Shown here piece after piece: positions 7,107 to 13,609 of a stretch of DNA of 17,268 bases (its first letter is position 1; every line of letters begins with the position of its first letter). The position numbers and the translations under genes were made by a program. The stretch is from NCBI GenBank assembly GCA_937124525.1, contig CAKZLA010000043.1:1-17268 (forward strand), in the 5' to 3' direction. This stretch comes from an uncultured Desulfobacterium sp. (GTDB taxonomy: Bacteria > Desulfobacterota > Desulfobacteria > Desulfobacterales > Desulfobacteraceae). The notes beneath the pieces were generated by a model. It ran no database searches and was not told the DNA's origin. It saw nothing but the letters and a program-made list of their open reading frames with translations.

Positions 7107-8123
7107 ATGCACTTGGAGAAGAGAGATGTCTGTAAACTGGTATTGGGATTAATCCTGGTATGTTGGACCGGCAGTGTATCTGCCCAGGACAATAAAAACA
7201 AATTAGGGTTCACCGGGTATATCCAGCCAGTTGTGAGTGTTGCCCGGACAAAATCCATTGCTTCTGTGGGCGACGACAACAAACGGATTGAATCCCTGGA
7301 CCAGAAGGCCAAAGCTGAAACAACCTTCGTTCCCATGGTCATGTGCAATATGGCATACACCTTTGCAGATGGGGCAGCACGCGTTTGGACCGGGTCGTCC
7401 GGGGACAGCATGGCAGACAGTTCCTCCTTTCTGGAACTGGGAGCCAGCTATACAATGGCCGATGATACCACGCTTATTCTGGCTTATACCCCGCCGCTTA
7501 TTGATAATGATGTCTGGAAAGATCCCTTCCTGGTGGGGAAGAACAGGACTGAGACCAATCAGTCCGAGCAGGCCTTCCGTTTGGGGGTGGAGTCTGTTCT
7601 CGGCACCCCTTTCAGCGTCTCCTACAGTTTTGCCATCCAGGATGTGGATAATGAACGGGCCGGACACAGTCTTCTGGGAACCTCCCTTTCCGCTGGTGAC
7701 CTTGAGGCACTGAAACGTTCCGGCAACCGTCATCAGTCGAATATCCGGTACAATATTTCACTGGGAGGGGGTGTTTCACTTCAGCCGGAAATTTATTACC
7801 TCCGGGGTGATGTCGACGGTGCGGCCAACCGGTTCGATGGGTACGGCGGTGAGCTTGCCCTAACCTATGCCACAGGAAAGATGGTTTGGATGGCCTCCAT
7901 GGCCATGGGAAAGGGAGAATACGACGAAGTCCACCCCGTTTTTGACAAAACCCGGGAGGATTCAATCTATGCCTTTAGCCTGGGGATGGAATACCAGGCC
8001 CCCTTTGGGTGGGAAAGTCTTGCCGTAACGCTGTTTTCCGCATACAATCGCCAGAACAGTAATATCAATTTTTACGAGGAATCCGCATGTGTGGGCGGCC
8101 TGGGGCTGACCAGGTCCTTTTAG
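7107..8123 (+). CDS. DUF2860-family outer-membrane beta-barrel protein
   Basis: This is a 338-residue exported protein. The start is the ATG at 7107, preceded by GGAAGGA; residues 1-26 form a signal peptide (hydrophobic 11-20, cleavage after VSA). An upstream in-frame ATG at 7062 would add a non-signal-like extension. The mature protein has alternating hydrophobic strands and ends in LTRSF, with the C-terminal aromatic residue typical of outer-membrane barrels. Several blocks match what I remember of DUF2860 proteins of Vibrio and Shewanella: an early GFTGYIQP, the DVDNERAG segment, DVDGAANRFDGYGGEL, HPVFDKTREDSIYAF and SNINFYEES. The function of that family is not established. A small lipoprotein and an RstAB-like pair follow on the same strand. 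Transport or envelope adaptation is plausible but is inferred only from location. Confidence 0.78.
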   Translation: MHLEKRDVCKLVLGLILVCWTGSVSAQDNKNKLGFTGYIQPVVSVARTKSIASVGDDNKRIESLDQKAKAETTFVPMVMCNMAYTFADGAARVWTGSSGDSMADSSSFLELGASYTMADDTTLILAYTPPLIDNDVWKDPFLVGKNRTETNQSEQAFRLGVESVLGTPFSVSYSFAIQDVDNERAGHSLLGTSLSAGDLEALKRSGNRHQSNIRYNISLGGGVSLQPEIYYLRGDVDGAANRFDGYGGELALTYATGKMVWMASMAMGKGEYDEVHPVFDKTREDSIYAFSLGMEYQAPFGWESLAVTLFSAYNRQNSNINFYEESACVGGLGLTRSF

Positions 8124-8140
8124 CCACAGGCTCTTGGCTA
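8121..8140 (+). terminator. Weak hairpin at the end of the DUF2860 gene
   Basis: TAGCCA-CAGGCTCT-TGGCTA forms a perfect 6-bp stem that starts at the stop codon. It is followed by ACTTTGTTTG rather than a clean T-run. It may attenuate read-through into the lipoprotein gene. Confidence 0.3.
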
Positions 8141-8295
8141 ACTTTGTTTGCGCGTTAGTTGTTCACCCAAGGCGTTTGAAAATAATTACACTATAATATT
8201 AATTATTTATTGAATTTTGTTAAAAATTTATTGATAAACGATAGTTATTTGCCTGGCATCTGATTTAAAATCCATAAAAAAAGAGGTTGTTAATC

Positions 8296-8592
8296 ATGTT
8301 GAAAATTAAGATTGTGATTATCTTGGTGATGGCTATTGGCCTTATTTCTGCAGGCTGTATCACAAGCAAGAAGCAATTAATGGTGCATAAAGGTTTTGAT
8401 GCTTCCTATAGTCAGGGATATGAAGACGGTATTTCAAGCGGAAAAAATGCCGCAGGCGGTTTGGGGCATCTTTTAAAAAAAGACACCCATCGTTTTGCAG
8501 ATGATGAGCAGTATCGTCAGGGCTGGACTGACGGTTATGATGCCGGGAAGACGCAAGAGCGAGATTGGTTAAAAAGCATACAGCCAAAGTAA
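8296..8592 (+). CDS. Small lipoprotein with duplicated YxQGxxDG motif
   Basis: This is a 98-residue protein. The ATG at 8296 is used rather than the TTG at 8287. Residues 2-20 form a basic-then-hydrophobic signal ending in LISAGC, so Cys21 is the probable lipidated residue. The -4 to -1 residues (ISAG) are a slightly unusual lipobox. The mature part carries two copies of a short motif, YSQGYEDGISSGK (38-50) and YRQGWTDGYDAGK (73-85). I do not recognise a named family and assign no function. It precedes the response regulator by 74 bases on the same strand and follows the outer-membrane protein by 172 AT-rich bases, so it may be an envelope component controlled with, or sensed by, the two-component system. 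Confidence 0.75.
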   Translation: MLKIKIVIILVMAIGLISAGCITSKKQLMVHKGFDASYSQGYEDGISSGKNAAGGLGHLLKKDTHRFADDEQYRQGWTDGYDAGKTQERDWLKSIQPK

Positions 8593-8666
8593 ATATTCAG
8601 CTTCTTCCTTCACTGTATGTTCGGCTGGGATCGCTCCCCGGGAAAATCAAATATTGGAATGGAAAA

Positions 8667-9398
8667 ATGCCCCGCAAAATTCGAGTTCTGATCGTTGAAG
8701 ACGATATTAAGCTTTTAACCTTAATCCGGGAATACCTGAGCTCCCAGGGGTATGAGACATCCGGCGAAACCCGGGGAGACCGGGCACCGGACAGGATTTT
8801 CAAAGAGACACCGGACCTTGTAATCCTGGATCTCATGCTTCCCGGGCTTGACGGCCTTTCGGTCTTAAGAAGCGTAAGGAGCCGGTACAAGGAGCCTGTG
8901 CTGATTCTCACGGCCAAAGAGGACGATATGGACCAGGTGGCAGGTCTTGAAGCCGGAGCGGATGATTACGTGAAAAAGCCCGTGGTCCCCAGGGTCCTGC
9001 TGGCCAGGATCAGGGCCTTGCTCCGACGGAAAAACATCCCCTTTCAGGCAGGGGAAAGCGTTAACGGGGAAGCTGCCCTGGATCGCCTTGCGTTCGGCGG
9101 TCTTCTCATTGAGAAGACCTCAAGGAGGGTCAGGCTGGATGGTGCGGAGATCGAACTTTCCACCTCCGAATTCGACCTGCTGTGGTATCTGGCAAAAAAT
9201 TTTGGCAAGATCATCAGCCGGGACGAGCTTTATCTTGAACTCAAGGGCTATGATTACGACGGGCTGGACAGGGGAATGGATGTGGCGGTTTCCCGACTTA
9301 GGAAAAAGATGGGCGATCACACAAAATCTCCTTTCAGGATAAAAACCGTATGGGGCAAAGGCTATCTTTTTGTCCCTGATGCCTGGGGCAAACCATGA
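8667..9398 (+). CDS. rstA: OmpR/PhoB-family response regulator, RstA-like
   Basis: This is a 243-residue DNA-binding response regulator. The receiver domain (about 4-118) has the acidic pair in VEDD, phospho-acceptor Asp55 (LVILDLMLPG), the Thr of ILTAKE and Lys104 (YVKKP). The winged-helix domain (about 140-238) contains ELSTSEFDLLWYLA, YDGLDRGMDVAVSRLRKKMGD and FRIKTVWGKGYLFVPDAW. These last segments closely follow E. coli RstA as I remember it, more than PhoB or OmpR. The ATG at 8667 is chosen because it directly precedes the conserved IRVLIVEDD strand; the ribosome-binding site is weak. It overlaps the kinase gene by 4 bases (ATGA). Its target may include the box at 6983-6996. The symbol is by similarity; RstA function here is inferred. 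Confidence 0.88.
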   Translation: MPRKIRVLIVEDDIKLLTLIREYLSSQGYETSGETRGDRAPDRIFKETPDLVILDLMLPGLDGLSVLRSVRSRYKEPVLILTAKEDDMDQVAGLEAGADDYVKKPVVPRVLLARIRALLRRKNIPFQAGESVNGEAALDRLAFGGLLIEKTSRRVRLDGAEIELSTSEFDLLWYLAKNFGKIISRDELYLELKGYDYDGLDRGMDVAVSRLRKKMGDHTKSPFRIKTVWGKGYLFVPDAWGKP

Positions 9399-10699
9399 AA
9401 AACATTTTCATCAGATTCAACCTGATGGTTCTGTTTACCCTGTTGATCATCAAATTCGCCGTTAATCCGGTCATTGAGAAATACGGCGTCAAGGTGATTG
9501 ATAAACAGCTGAACCAGCACTATGGGGAACTGCTCAAAGGTCCGTATTTTCTAATCATGCACTACTATGAAGGGGTGTCATCAGAAAATATTCCGGAGAA
9601 GACCCGGGAACTTCAAAAGGAGTTCGGGTTTCCCGTAAATGCCGTCAGCCTGACGTCAGAGGAGTTAACCGGGCCGGAAAAAAAAGATCTTGAACAGGGC
9701 AAACTGTTGATCCGGGATGAGTGGAAATTGTACTATCAGAGGGTCGGACACACAAAGTGGGCCATCAAACTGGGTCCTTTCAAGGACCTGGATAAGGGTT
9801 TCGGCATCTGGCGCTTTAATACCATCCTATGGGGGGTTCTCATCTGCCTTGTCTTTCTGATTTCCCTGATCTCGGCATACCCCTTCTGGAAGAATCTGAA
9901 AGAGGTGATGCACGCGGCAGAGCATTTCGGGGAAGGGAATTTTTCTGCCAGGGCAGAGGTCTCGAAACGCTCCCCCCTGAAGCAGGTAGCGGAGACCTTC
10001 AACCAGATGGCTTCAAGAATCGGGGGGCTGATCCAGTCCCAGAAACTGCTTATTAATGCCGTTTCCCACGAACTGAGAACCCCCATATCAAGGGTCAGGT
10101 TCGGAATGGAGATGCTTGAAAATACGGAAGACCGGACCCGGATAAAAAAATATGCGTCAGGGATTATGGACGATCTGGATGATCTGGAATCTCTGGTATC
10201 AGAACTGCTGGCCTATGCTGTTTTTGACCGGAAAAAGGATTTTCTCAATCCGGAGAGAATAGACACCGTCAGATGGTTTAACGATGTGGTGGCGAAGCTG
10301 GAACCGCTGGCGGGGGAAAAAAAAATCGAACTGGATCTGTTCCGCGTGCCTTCTCATTTCAGGGCAGATGCCAAATTTTTTTCAAGGGCTTTGGAAAATC
10401 TTATTTTAAACGGCATTCGGTACGCCCGGTCAAAGGTGACCATTAACGCGGAAGAGACCGGGAGCCAGCTTAGGATTTCCGTCACAGATGACGGCCCGGG
10501 AATCCCTGTGGATGACATGGAAATTATTTTCGACCCCTTTGTCAGGCTGGATGAAAGCAGAAATCGTGAATCCGGCGGCGTCGGCCTGGGGCTTGCCATT
10601 GTCCGGCAGATCGTTTCAGGCCACAGGGGCAGAGTGTGGGCGGAACAACCGAAGGGGAAAGGTGCCTGCGTCACCATTCTTCTTCCCCTGGACCTGTAG
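9395..10699 (+). CDS. rstB: Sensor histidine kinase, RstB-like
   Basis: This 434-residue inner-membrane kinase is the partner of the preceding regulator. TM1 spans about residues 9-26, a periplasmic sensor loop about 27-140, and TM2 about 143-162. A HAMP linker (LKEVMHAAEHFGEGNFSARAE) follows, then a dimerisation/phosphotransfer domain with His225 in SHELRTPISRVR. The ATP-binding domain has an N-box (ALENLILNGIRYA), a G1 box DDGPGIP, an F-box FDPFVRLDESR and a G2 box GVGLGLAIV. The F-box and G2 region resemble RstB (FEPFVRLDPSR...GLGLAIV). The periplasmic segment is about 110 residues with no recognised ligand domain, so the signal is unknown. No obvious terminator follows the stop codon; an AT-rich gap begins there. 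Confidence 0.88.
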   Translation: MKNIFIRFNLMVLFTLLIIKFAVNPVIEKYGVKVIDKQLNQHYGELLKGPYFLIMHYYEGVSSENIPEKTRELQKEFGFPVNAVSLTSEELTGPEKKDLEQGKLLIRDEWKLYYQRVGHTKWAIKLGPFKDLDKGFGIWRFNTILWGVLICLVFLISLISAYPFWKNLKEVMHAAEHFGEGNFSARAEVSKRSPLKQVAETFNQMASRIGGLIQSQKLLINAVSHELRTPISRVRFGMEMLENTEDRTRIKKYASGIMDDLDDLESLVSELLAYAVFDRKKDFLNPERIDTVRWFNDVVAKLEPLAGEKKIELDLFRVPSHFRADAKFFSRALENLILNGIRYARSKVTINAEETGSQLRISVTDDGPGIPVDDMEIIFDPFVRLDESRNRESGGVGLGLAIVRQIVSGHRGRVWAEQPKGKGACVTILLPLDL

Positions 10700-11116
10700 C
10701 TTCTTTTACAAAGATTGACAATATTCATATTATGCTATTGTTTATTTGCGTTACAGTATTTTGCCAATCACTCATACGACTAAGCCAGATTTAAGCTGTT
10801 GATTTAACATATATTATATACAAAAACACAACAATTAAATATTTGAAAAAGCGTTATAGTATTTGCATCTTATCATGCGTGTCAAATATAATCTTTTGCT
10901 TATGATGACATTGCTGAAGAATAAGACTGTAAATAATTGTATTTCAACAAAATTTTTTTGGTTTTGGCTTGTCCAGGTTAGGTGGTTCAAGTTTTTATGA
11001 TCGCTTTGAGCTGTTCACAATGCCCGCCTCCGGTTTTGCCGGAGGTCGTTGACTGCCAAGAGTTGCCTATGCTGTGATAAAACCCAGGGATATTTTACAG
11101 GGATTTAAAATATGTG
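10700..11116. other. AT-rich intergenic gap
   Basis: No gene is supported in these roughly 420 bases. Two sites stand out. An imperfect direct repeat has copies GCGTTACAGTATTTTGC (10748-10764) and GCGTTATAGTATTTGC (10851-10866). A perfect 7-bp hairpin, CCTCCGG-TTTTG-CCGGAGG, lies at 11027-11045. It is followed by GTCGTTGAC rather than a T-run, so I do not call it a terminator. Confidence 0.5.
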
Positions 11117-11147
11117 TTGATTATATGAACAAATATTCATATAATCA
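11117..11147 (+). promoter_or_regulatory. Promoter of the CadC-like gene overlapped by an ArsR/SmtB-type operator
   Basis: A -35 (TTGATT, 11117-11122) and a perfect -10 (TATAAT, 11140-11145) are spaced 17 bases apart. The same stretch is a perfect 12-6-12 inverted repeat, TGATTATATGAA-CAAATA-TTCATATAATCA (11118-11147). The core ATATGAAC...ATTCATAT matches the operator type bound by CadC, SmtB and ArsR. Repressor binding would cover both promoter boxes, so autorepression relieved by metal is expected. About 140 bases of leader follow, with a CCCGAT...ATCGGG hairpin at 11204-11237. Confidence 0.85.
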
Positions 11148-11286
11148 TGCAATGAATGACGGTATTTCAGATAATTGAAATTATTATATCAGAACAGACA
11201 AGGCCCGATCCCGTGTTTTGGGACCCAAAGAATCGGGGAATTTACATTGGCATTTACCCCCCATGCCCAAAGAATGTTGAATAAAA

Positions 11287-11670
11287 ATGATTGATAGAAA
11301 AAATATAAAAATAGATGTCTGTCAGGTTCAGTGCATACATCCTGAAGCCGTGAACCGGGTAAAAGACCAGATGCCGTCCCAGGAAATCATGATGGAGCTG
11401 GCCGATTTTTTTAAGGTTTTCGGGGATCACACCCGTATTCGTATTCTCAGTGCGTTGTATCAGGAAGAGTTGTGTGTGTGTGATCTGGTGGAGGTGCTGG
11501 GAATGAATCAGTCGGCTGTGTCCCACCAGCTTCGGGTATTGCGGGGGGCAAAGGTGGTCAAGTTCCGCAAGGATGGAAAGATGGTTTATTACAGCCTGGA
11601 TGATGAGCATGTGCGTGAACTTCTAAATGACGGGCTGGCACATATTCAAGAGGATCATGGATCGTTGTAA
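11287..11670 (+). CDS. CadC-like ArsR/SmtB-family metal-sensing repressor
   Basis: This is a 127-residue winged-helix regulator. The N-terminal Cys12-x3-Cys16 and the ELCVCD segment (Cys63, Cys65) reproduce the four cysteines with which staphylococcal CadC binds Cd, Pb or Bi. The C-terminal YSLDDEHVRELLNDGLAHIQE keeps the Asp, His, His and Glu ligands of the second, zinc-binding alpha5 site. The recognition helix lies in MNQSAVSHQLRVLRGAKVV and the wing in FRKDGKMVYYSL. Both sensor sites being present makes soft or transition metals more likely effectors than arsenite, but this is inferred from CadC. The ATG at 11287 has a poor ribosome-binding site, and a five-codon frame (ATGCCCAAAGAATGTTGA) sits just before it. 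Likely targets are its own promoter and the permease promoter at 11883-11918. Confidence 0.9.
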   Translation: MIDRKNIKIDVCQVQCIHPEAVNRVKDQMPSQEIMMELADFFKVFGDHTRIRILSALYQEELCVCDLVEVLGMNQSAVSHQLRVLRGAKVVKFRKDGKMVYYSLDDEHVRELLNDGLAHIQEDHGSL

Positions 11671-11751
11671 TTTGGACTAAGCTAAGGAATGAGTTTTAAA
11701 TAATCTGATAGTATAGGAATTCTCAGTTTTTGTGACAATGGTTTGGGCCGA

Positions 11752-11773
11752 ATAAAAACCCGCCCGCAGGGCG
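11752..11773 (-). terminator. Intrinsic terminator reading on the minus strand
   Basis: CGCCC-GCA-GGGCG forms a perfect 5-bp stem. On the minus strand it is followed directly by GGTTTTTATT, the normal layout of a rho-independent terminator. On the plus strand only a weak GCTAATTT follows. No minus-strand gene ends here, so it may block antisense transcription, act weakly in both directions after the repressor gene, or be a remnant. Confidence 0.5.
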
Positions 11774-11882
11774 CTAATTTATTCATTTGAGAACCCAATG
11801 CCCTTGAAGGACGGTGTGTCCTGATTTATAAATGAGCAGATTCTTTCGGACTTTTTCCTGAGTTTGAAACGTTTTTTTGGTA

Positions 11883-11918
11883 TTTCACTTTAAAACATAT
11901 GAATATATTATCATGTAT
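11883..11918 (+). promoter_or_regulatory. Permease promoter with a second CadC-type operator
   Basis: TTTCAC (11883-11888) and TATTAT (11906-11911) are spaced 17 bases apart. The -10 is embedded in ATATGA-ATATATTA-TCATGTAT (11897-11916), where ATGA and TCAT are 8 bases apart, the same geometry as in the operator at 11118-11147. The palindrome is less perfect, suggesting weaker binding. This would place the permease and the gene behind it under the upstream repressor. Confidence 0.6.
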
Positions 11919-11936
11919 TAATTGATTGGAGGCATC

Positions 11937-13019
11937 ATGGTTGACACCATTATAAATATTGTAACAGCAGGGTGGGGCATTCTTCTGGAATCTTCCATGT
12001 TTATTTTTTTTGGTTTTTTCATTGCAGGATTGCTCAAGGCATTTATCCCCAACGATTTTATCCAGAAACATCTGGGGCAGGGGAAAATGTCAAGCGTGCT
12101 CAAATCGTCATTGTTTGGTGTGCCCATTCCCCTTTGTAGTTGTGGTGTCATTCCTGCGGCTGCGGGATTGCGGGAACAGGGTGCCAGTAAAGGGGCCACC
12201 GCTTCCTTTTTGATCTCCACACCGGAGACGGGGGTGGATTCCATTGCTGTTACCTATGCCCTCTTAGACCCCGTGATGACGGTGATTCGGCCTGTGGCGG
12301 CTTTTCTTACGGCACTCATAACCGGTATAGGGGTCAATCTGCTGGATAAAACCCCTCCAGCTCCCAAAAAAATCATGCCTTTTGCCATGGCTTCCTCCTG
12401 CGGCTGTGGCTGTGGCTCTCAAAAAGAAGAAAAGAAAACAATTGGGATGAAGTTAAGGGAGGGTATGCGCTTTGCCTTTGGTGATCTTCTGGAGGACATT
12501 GGTCCCTGGCTTTTGTTTGGTATTGGCCTTGCCGGAGTGATCACGGTGTATATTTCACCCCATTTCATTGAGGCATATCTGGGGGATGGTCTTTTTTCCA
12601 TGCTCATTATGATTGCCCTGTCCACCCCCCTTTATGTGTGCGCCACGGCATCCACCCCCATTGCGGCGGCGCTTGCTTTAAAGGGGCTTTCACCCGGGGC
12701 GGCCCTGGTATTTCTCCTGGCGGGACCGGCCACCAACATGGCCACCATCACCGTGGTGTCAAAGTTATTGGGGAAGAAAACCATGGTAATTTACCTGTCA
12801 GCCATTGTAATATGTTCACTGGTGATGGGTTTGCTGGTTAATGAAATTTATGGATTTCTGGGACTTGATATCAGCGCCTGGGTTCAGTCACAAACCCATG
12901 AACATCATGGCCCGGTTGCGGTAGTTGCAACTGTGGTACTGTTATTTCTTATTTTAAAACCCCTGGTGAAAAAACTTGTGGTTAAGTCGGTTCACAAAAA
13001 TGGGTGCAGCCATTGTTAG
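11937..13019 (+). CDS. SO_0444-type Cu/Zn efflux permease (DUF318/ArsP-related)
   Basis: This 360-residue polytopic inner-membrane protein has about eight to ten hydrophobic segments in two related halves. The first half carries GVPIPLCSCGVIPAAAGLREQGASKGA (Cys67, Cys69) and the second STPLYVCATASTP, the duplicated motif of the DUF318/ArsP permease superfamily. A cytosolic Cys cluster, CGCGCG (155-160), links the halves, and the protein ends in CSHC; such Cys/His elements suit thiophilic metal handling. This matches the SO_0444-type transporters annotated as Cu/Zn efflux, while ArsP relatives move organoarsenicals, so the substrate remains open. The start is the ATG at 11937 with GGAGG 4 bases upstream; an earlier in-frame ATG at 11922 lacks such a site. 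A CadC-type operator overlaps its promoter and the selenoprotein gene follows after 25 bases. Confidence 0.85.
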   Translation: MVDTIINIVTAGWGILLESSMFIFFGFFIAGLLKAFIPNDFIQKHLGQGKMSSVLKSSLFGVPIPLCSCGVIPAAAGLREQGASKGATASFLISTPETGVDSIAVTYALLDPVMTVIRPVAAFLTALITGIGVNLLDKTPPAPKKIMPFAMASSCGCGCGSQKEEKKTIGMKLREGMRFAFGDLLEDIGPWLLFGIGLAGVITVYISPHFIEAYLGDGLFSMLIMIALSTPLYVCATASTPIAAALALKGLSPGAALVFLLAGPATNMATITVVSKLLGKKTMVIYLSAIVICSLVMGLLVNEIYGFLGLDISAWVQSQTHEHHGPVAVVATVVLLFLILKPLVKKLVVKSVHKNGCSHC

Positions 13020-13044
13020 TTGATTTGCTGATTCAGGAGGGAAA

Positions 13045-13386
13045 ATGGACATAGATTGGGCATATATTCGGAAGGGGTGAGCCTCGTGTAAAAAAGCCCA
13101 GGAGGCTCTTGGGAAAAAAGAAATAATTATGAAGACGGTGGTGGATGCAAGAAAAGAGCGATTTGATGCCGATGCCGTCTGGGAGATGATCAAAGGTGCA
13201 GAAAAAGTTACAACGGCAAAGGGCAAAAAGATCCTGACCTGGAATCCTGCCACAGATGATAAAGCCAGCATTTTGAAACAGGTGATGGGACCCAGCGGAA
13301 ATTTACGGGCCCCCACCCTGCGCATGGGCAAGCGGTTTATCATCGGATTTAACGGGGAATTGTATGAAAATTGGGAGCAGGGCTAA
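13045..13386 (+). CDS. ArsC-like thioredoxin-fold selenoprotein (in-frame TGA read as selenocysteine)
   Basis: Reading from the ATG at 13045, with AGGAGG 4 bases upstream, gives MDIDWAYIRKG, then TGA (13078-13080), then ASCKKAQEALGKK and an open frame to 13386: 113 residues with TGA decoded. The TGA sits where ArsC/Spx-like and glutaredoxin-like proteins have their first redox cysteine, giving U12-A-S-C15 followed by KKAQ. The C-terminal part, NLRAPTLRMGKRFIIGF, supplies the cis-proline (Pro90) next to the active site. A Sec or Cys version of this ArsC-related family is known to me from database naming, with HRxGC/UxxCK starts. A hairpin directly after TGA fits a bacterial SECIS. Initiation at the internal ATG (13129) would delete the active site. 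The gene is 25 bases after the permease and probably co-transcribed. Likely role: thiol/selenol reductase; substrate unknown. A nonsense mutation is the alternative. Confidence 0.82.
13078..13113 (+). promoter_or_regulatory. Candidate bacterial SECIS element
   Basis: The UGA at 13078-13080 is followed by two mutually exclusive stems. CCCAG (13097-13101) pairs with TTGGG (13109-13113) around a loop GAGGCTC that starts with G, 21 bases after the UGA. This matches the bacterial SECIS layout of a small apical stem-loop with an early G, about 16-37 bases downstream. Alternatively GAGCCTC (13079-13085) pairs perfectly with GAGGCTC (13102-13108), closing a 16-base loop directly at the UGA. SelB would recognise the apical part. 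Confidence 0.6.
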
Positions 13387-13421
13387 AATGGATTCCGGTT
13401 TTTGTTGATATCTTTTTGGAA

Positions 13422-13512
13422 AACGGGGTCAGGCTTGGCAGTGTTATTCATCCATGTCTATACCAGCCGGGAAGAACCAAAAAATAATGCCAATAAGCCA
13501 AGCCTGACTCCT
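13422..13512. repeat. Inverted pair of REP-like repeats (copies 2 and 3)
   Basis: Copy 2 (13422-13453) starts AACGGGGTCAGGCTTGGC and ends TTATTCATCC. Copy 3 (13482-13512) lies in opposite orientation and contains AATAAGCCAAGCCTGAC. Together they make a BIME-like pair around a 28-base spacer. Both match the copy at 597-633 next to uvrA. The pair lies between the convergent ends of the selenoprotein and flavoprotein genes and could act as a shared 3' structure. Confidence 0.65.
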
Positions 13513-13609
13513 CCACGGCTGACCCCTCCCTGAGAATTCCGCAGAATGTACGTTTTGTTCTGAAATGCTTAAAAAGAGGGGGAAAGATGCCAACAAATTG
13601 ATTGTCAAG

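Noticed and set aside
7203..7733. A long minus-strand frame of 176 codons
   Set aside because: It is antisense to the well-supported DUF2860 gene and has no motif of its own.
11027..11045. CCTCCGG-TTTTG-CCGGAGG hairpin as a terminator of the kinase gene
   Set aside because: It lies more than 300 bases after the stop codon and is not followed by a T-run on either strand.
13129..13386. An 85-codon ORF starting at an internal ATG
   Set aside because: It is the 3' part of the selenoprotein frame. The real start at 13045 has a strong AGGAGG, and the upstream codons encode the redox motif.
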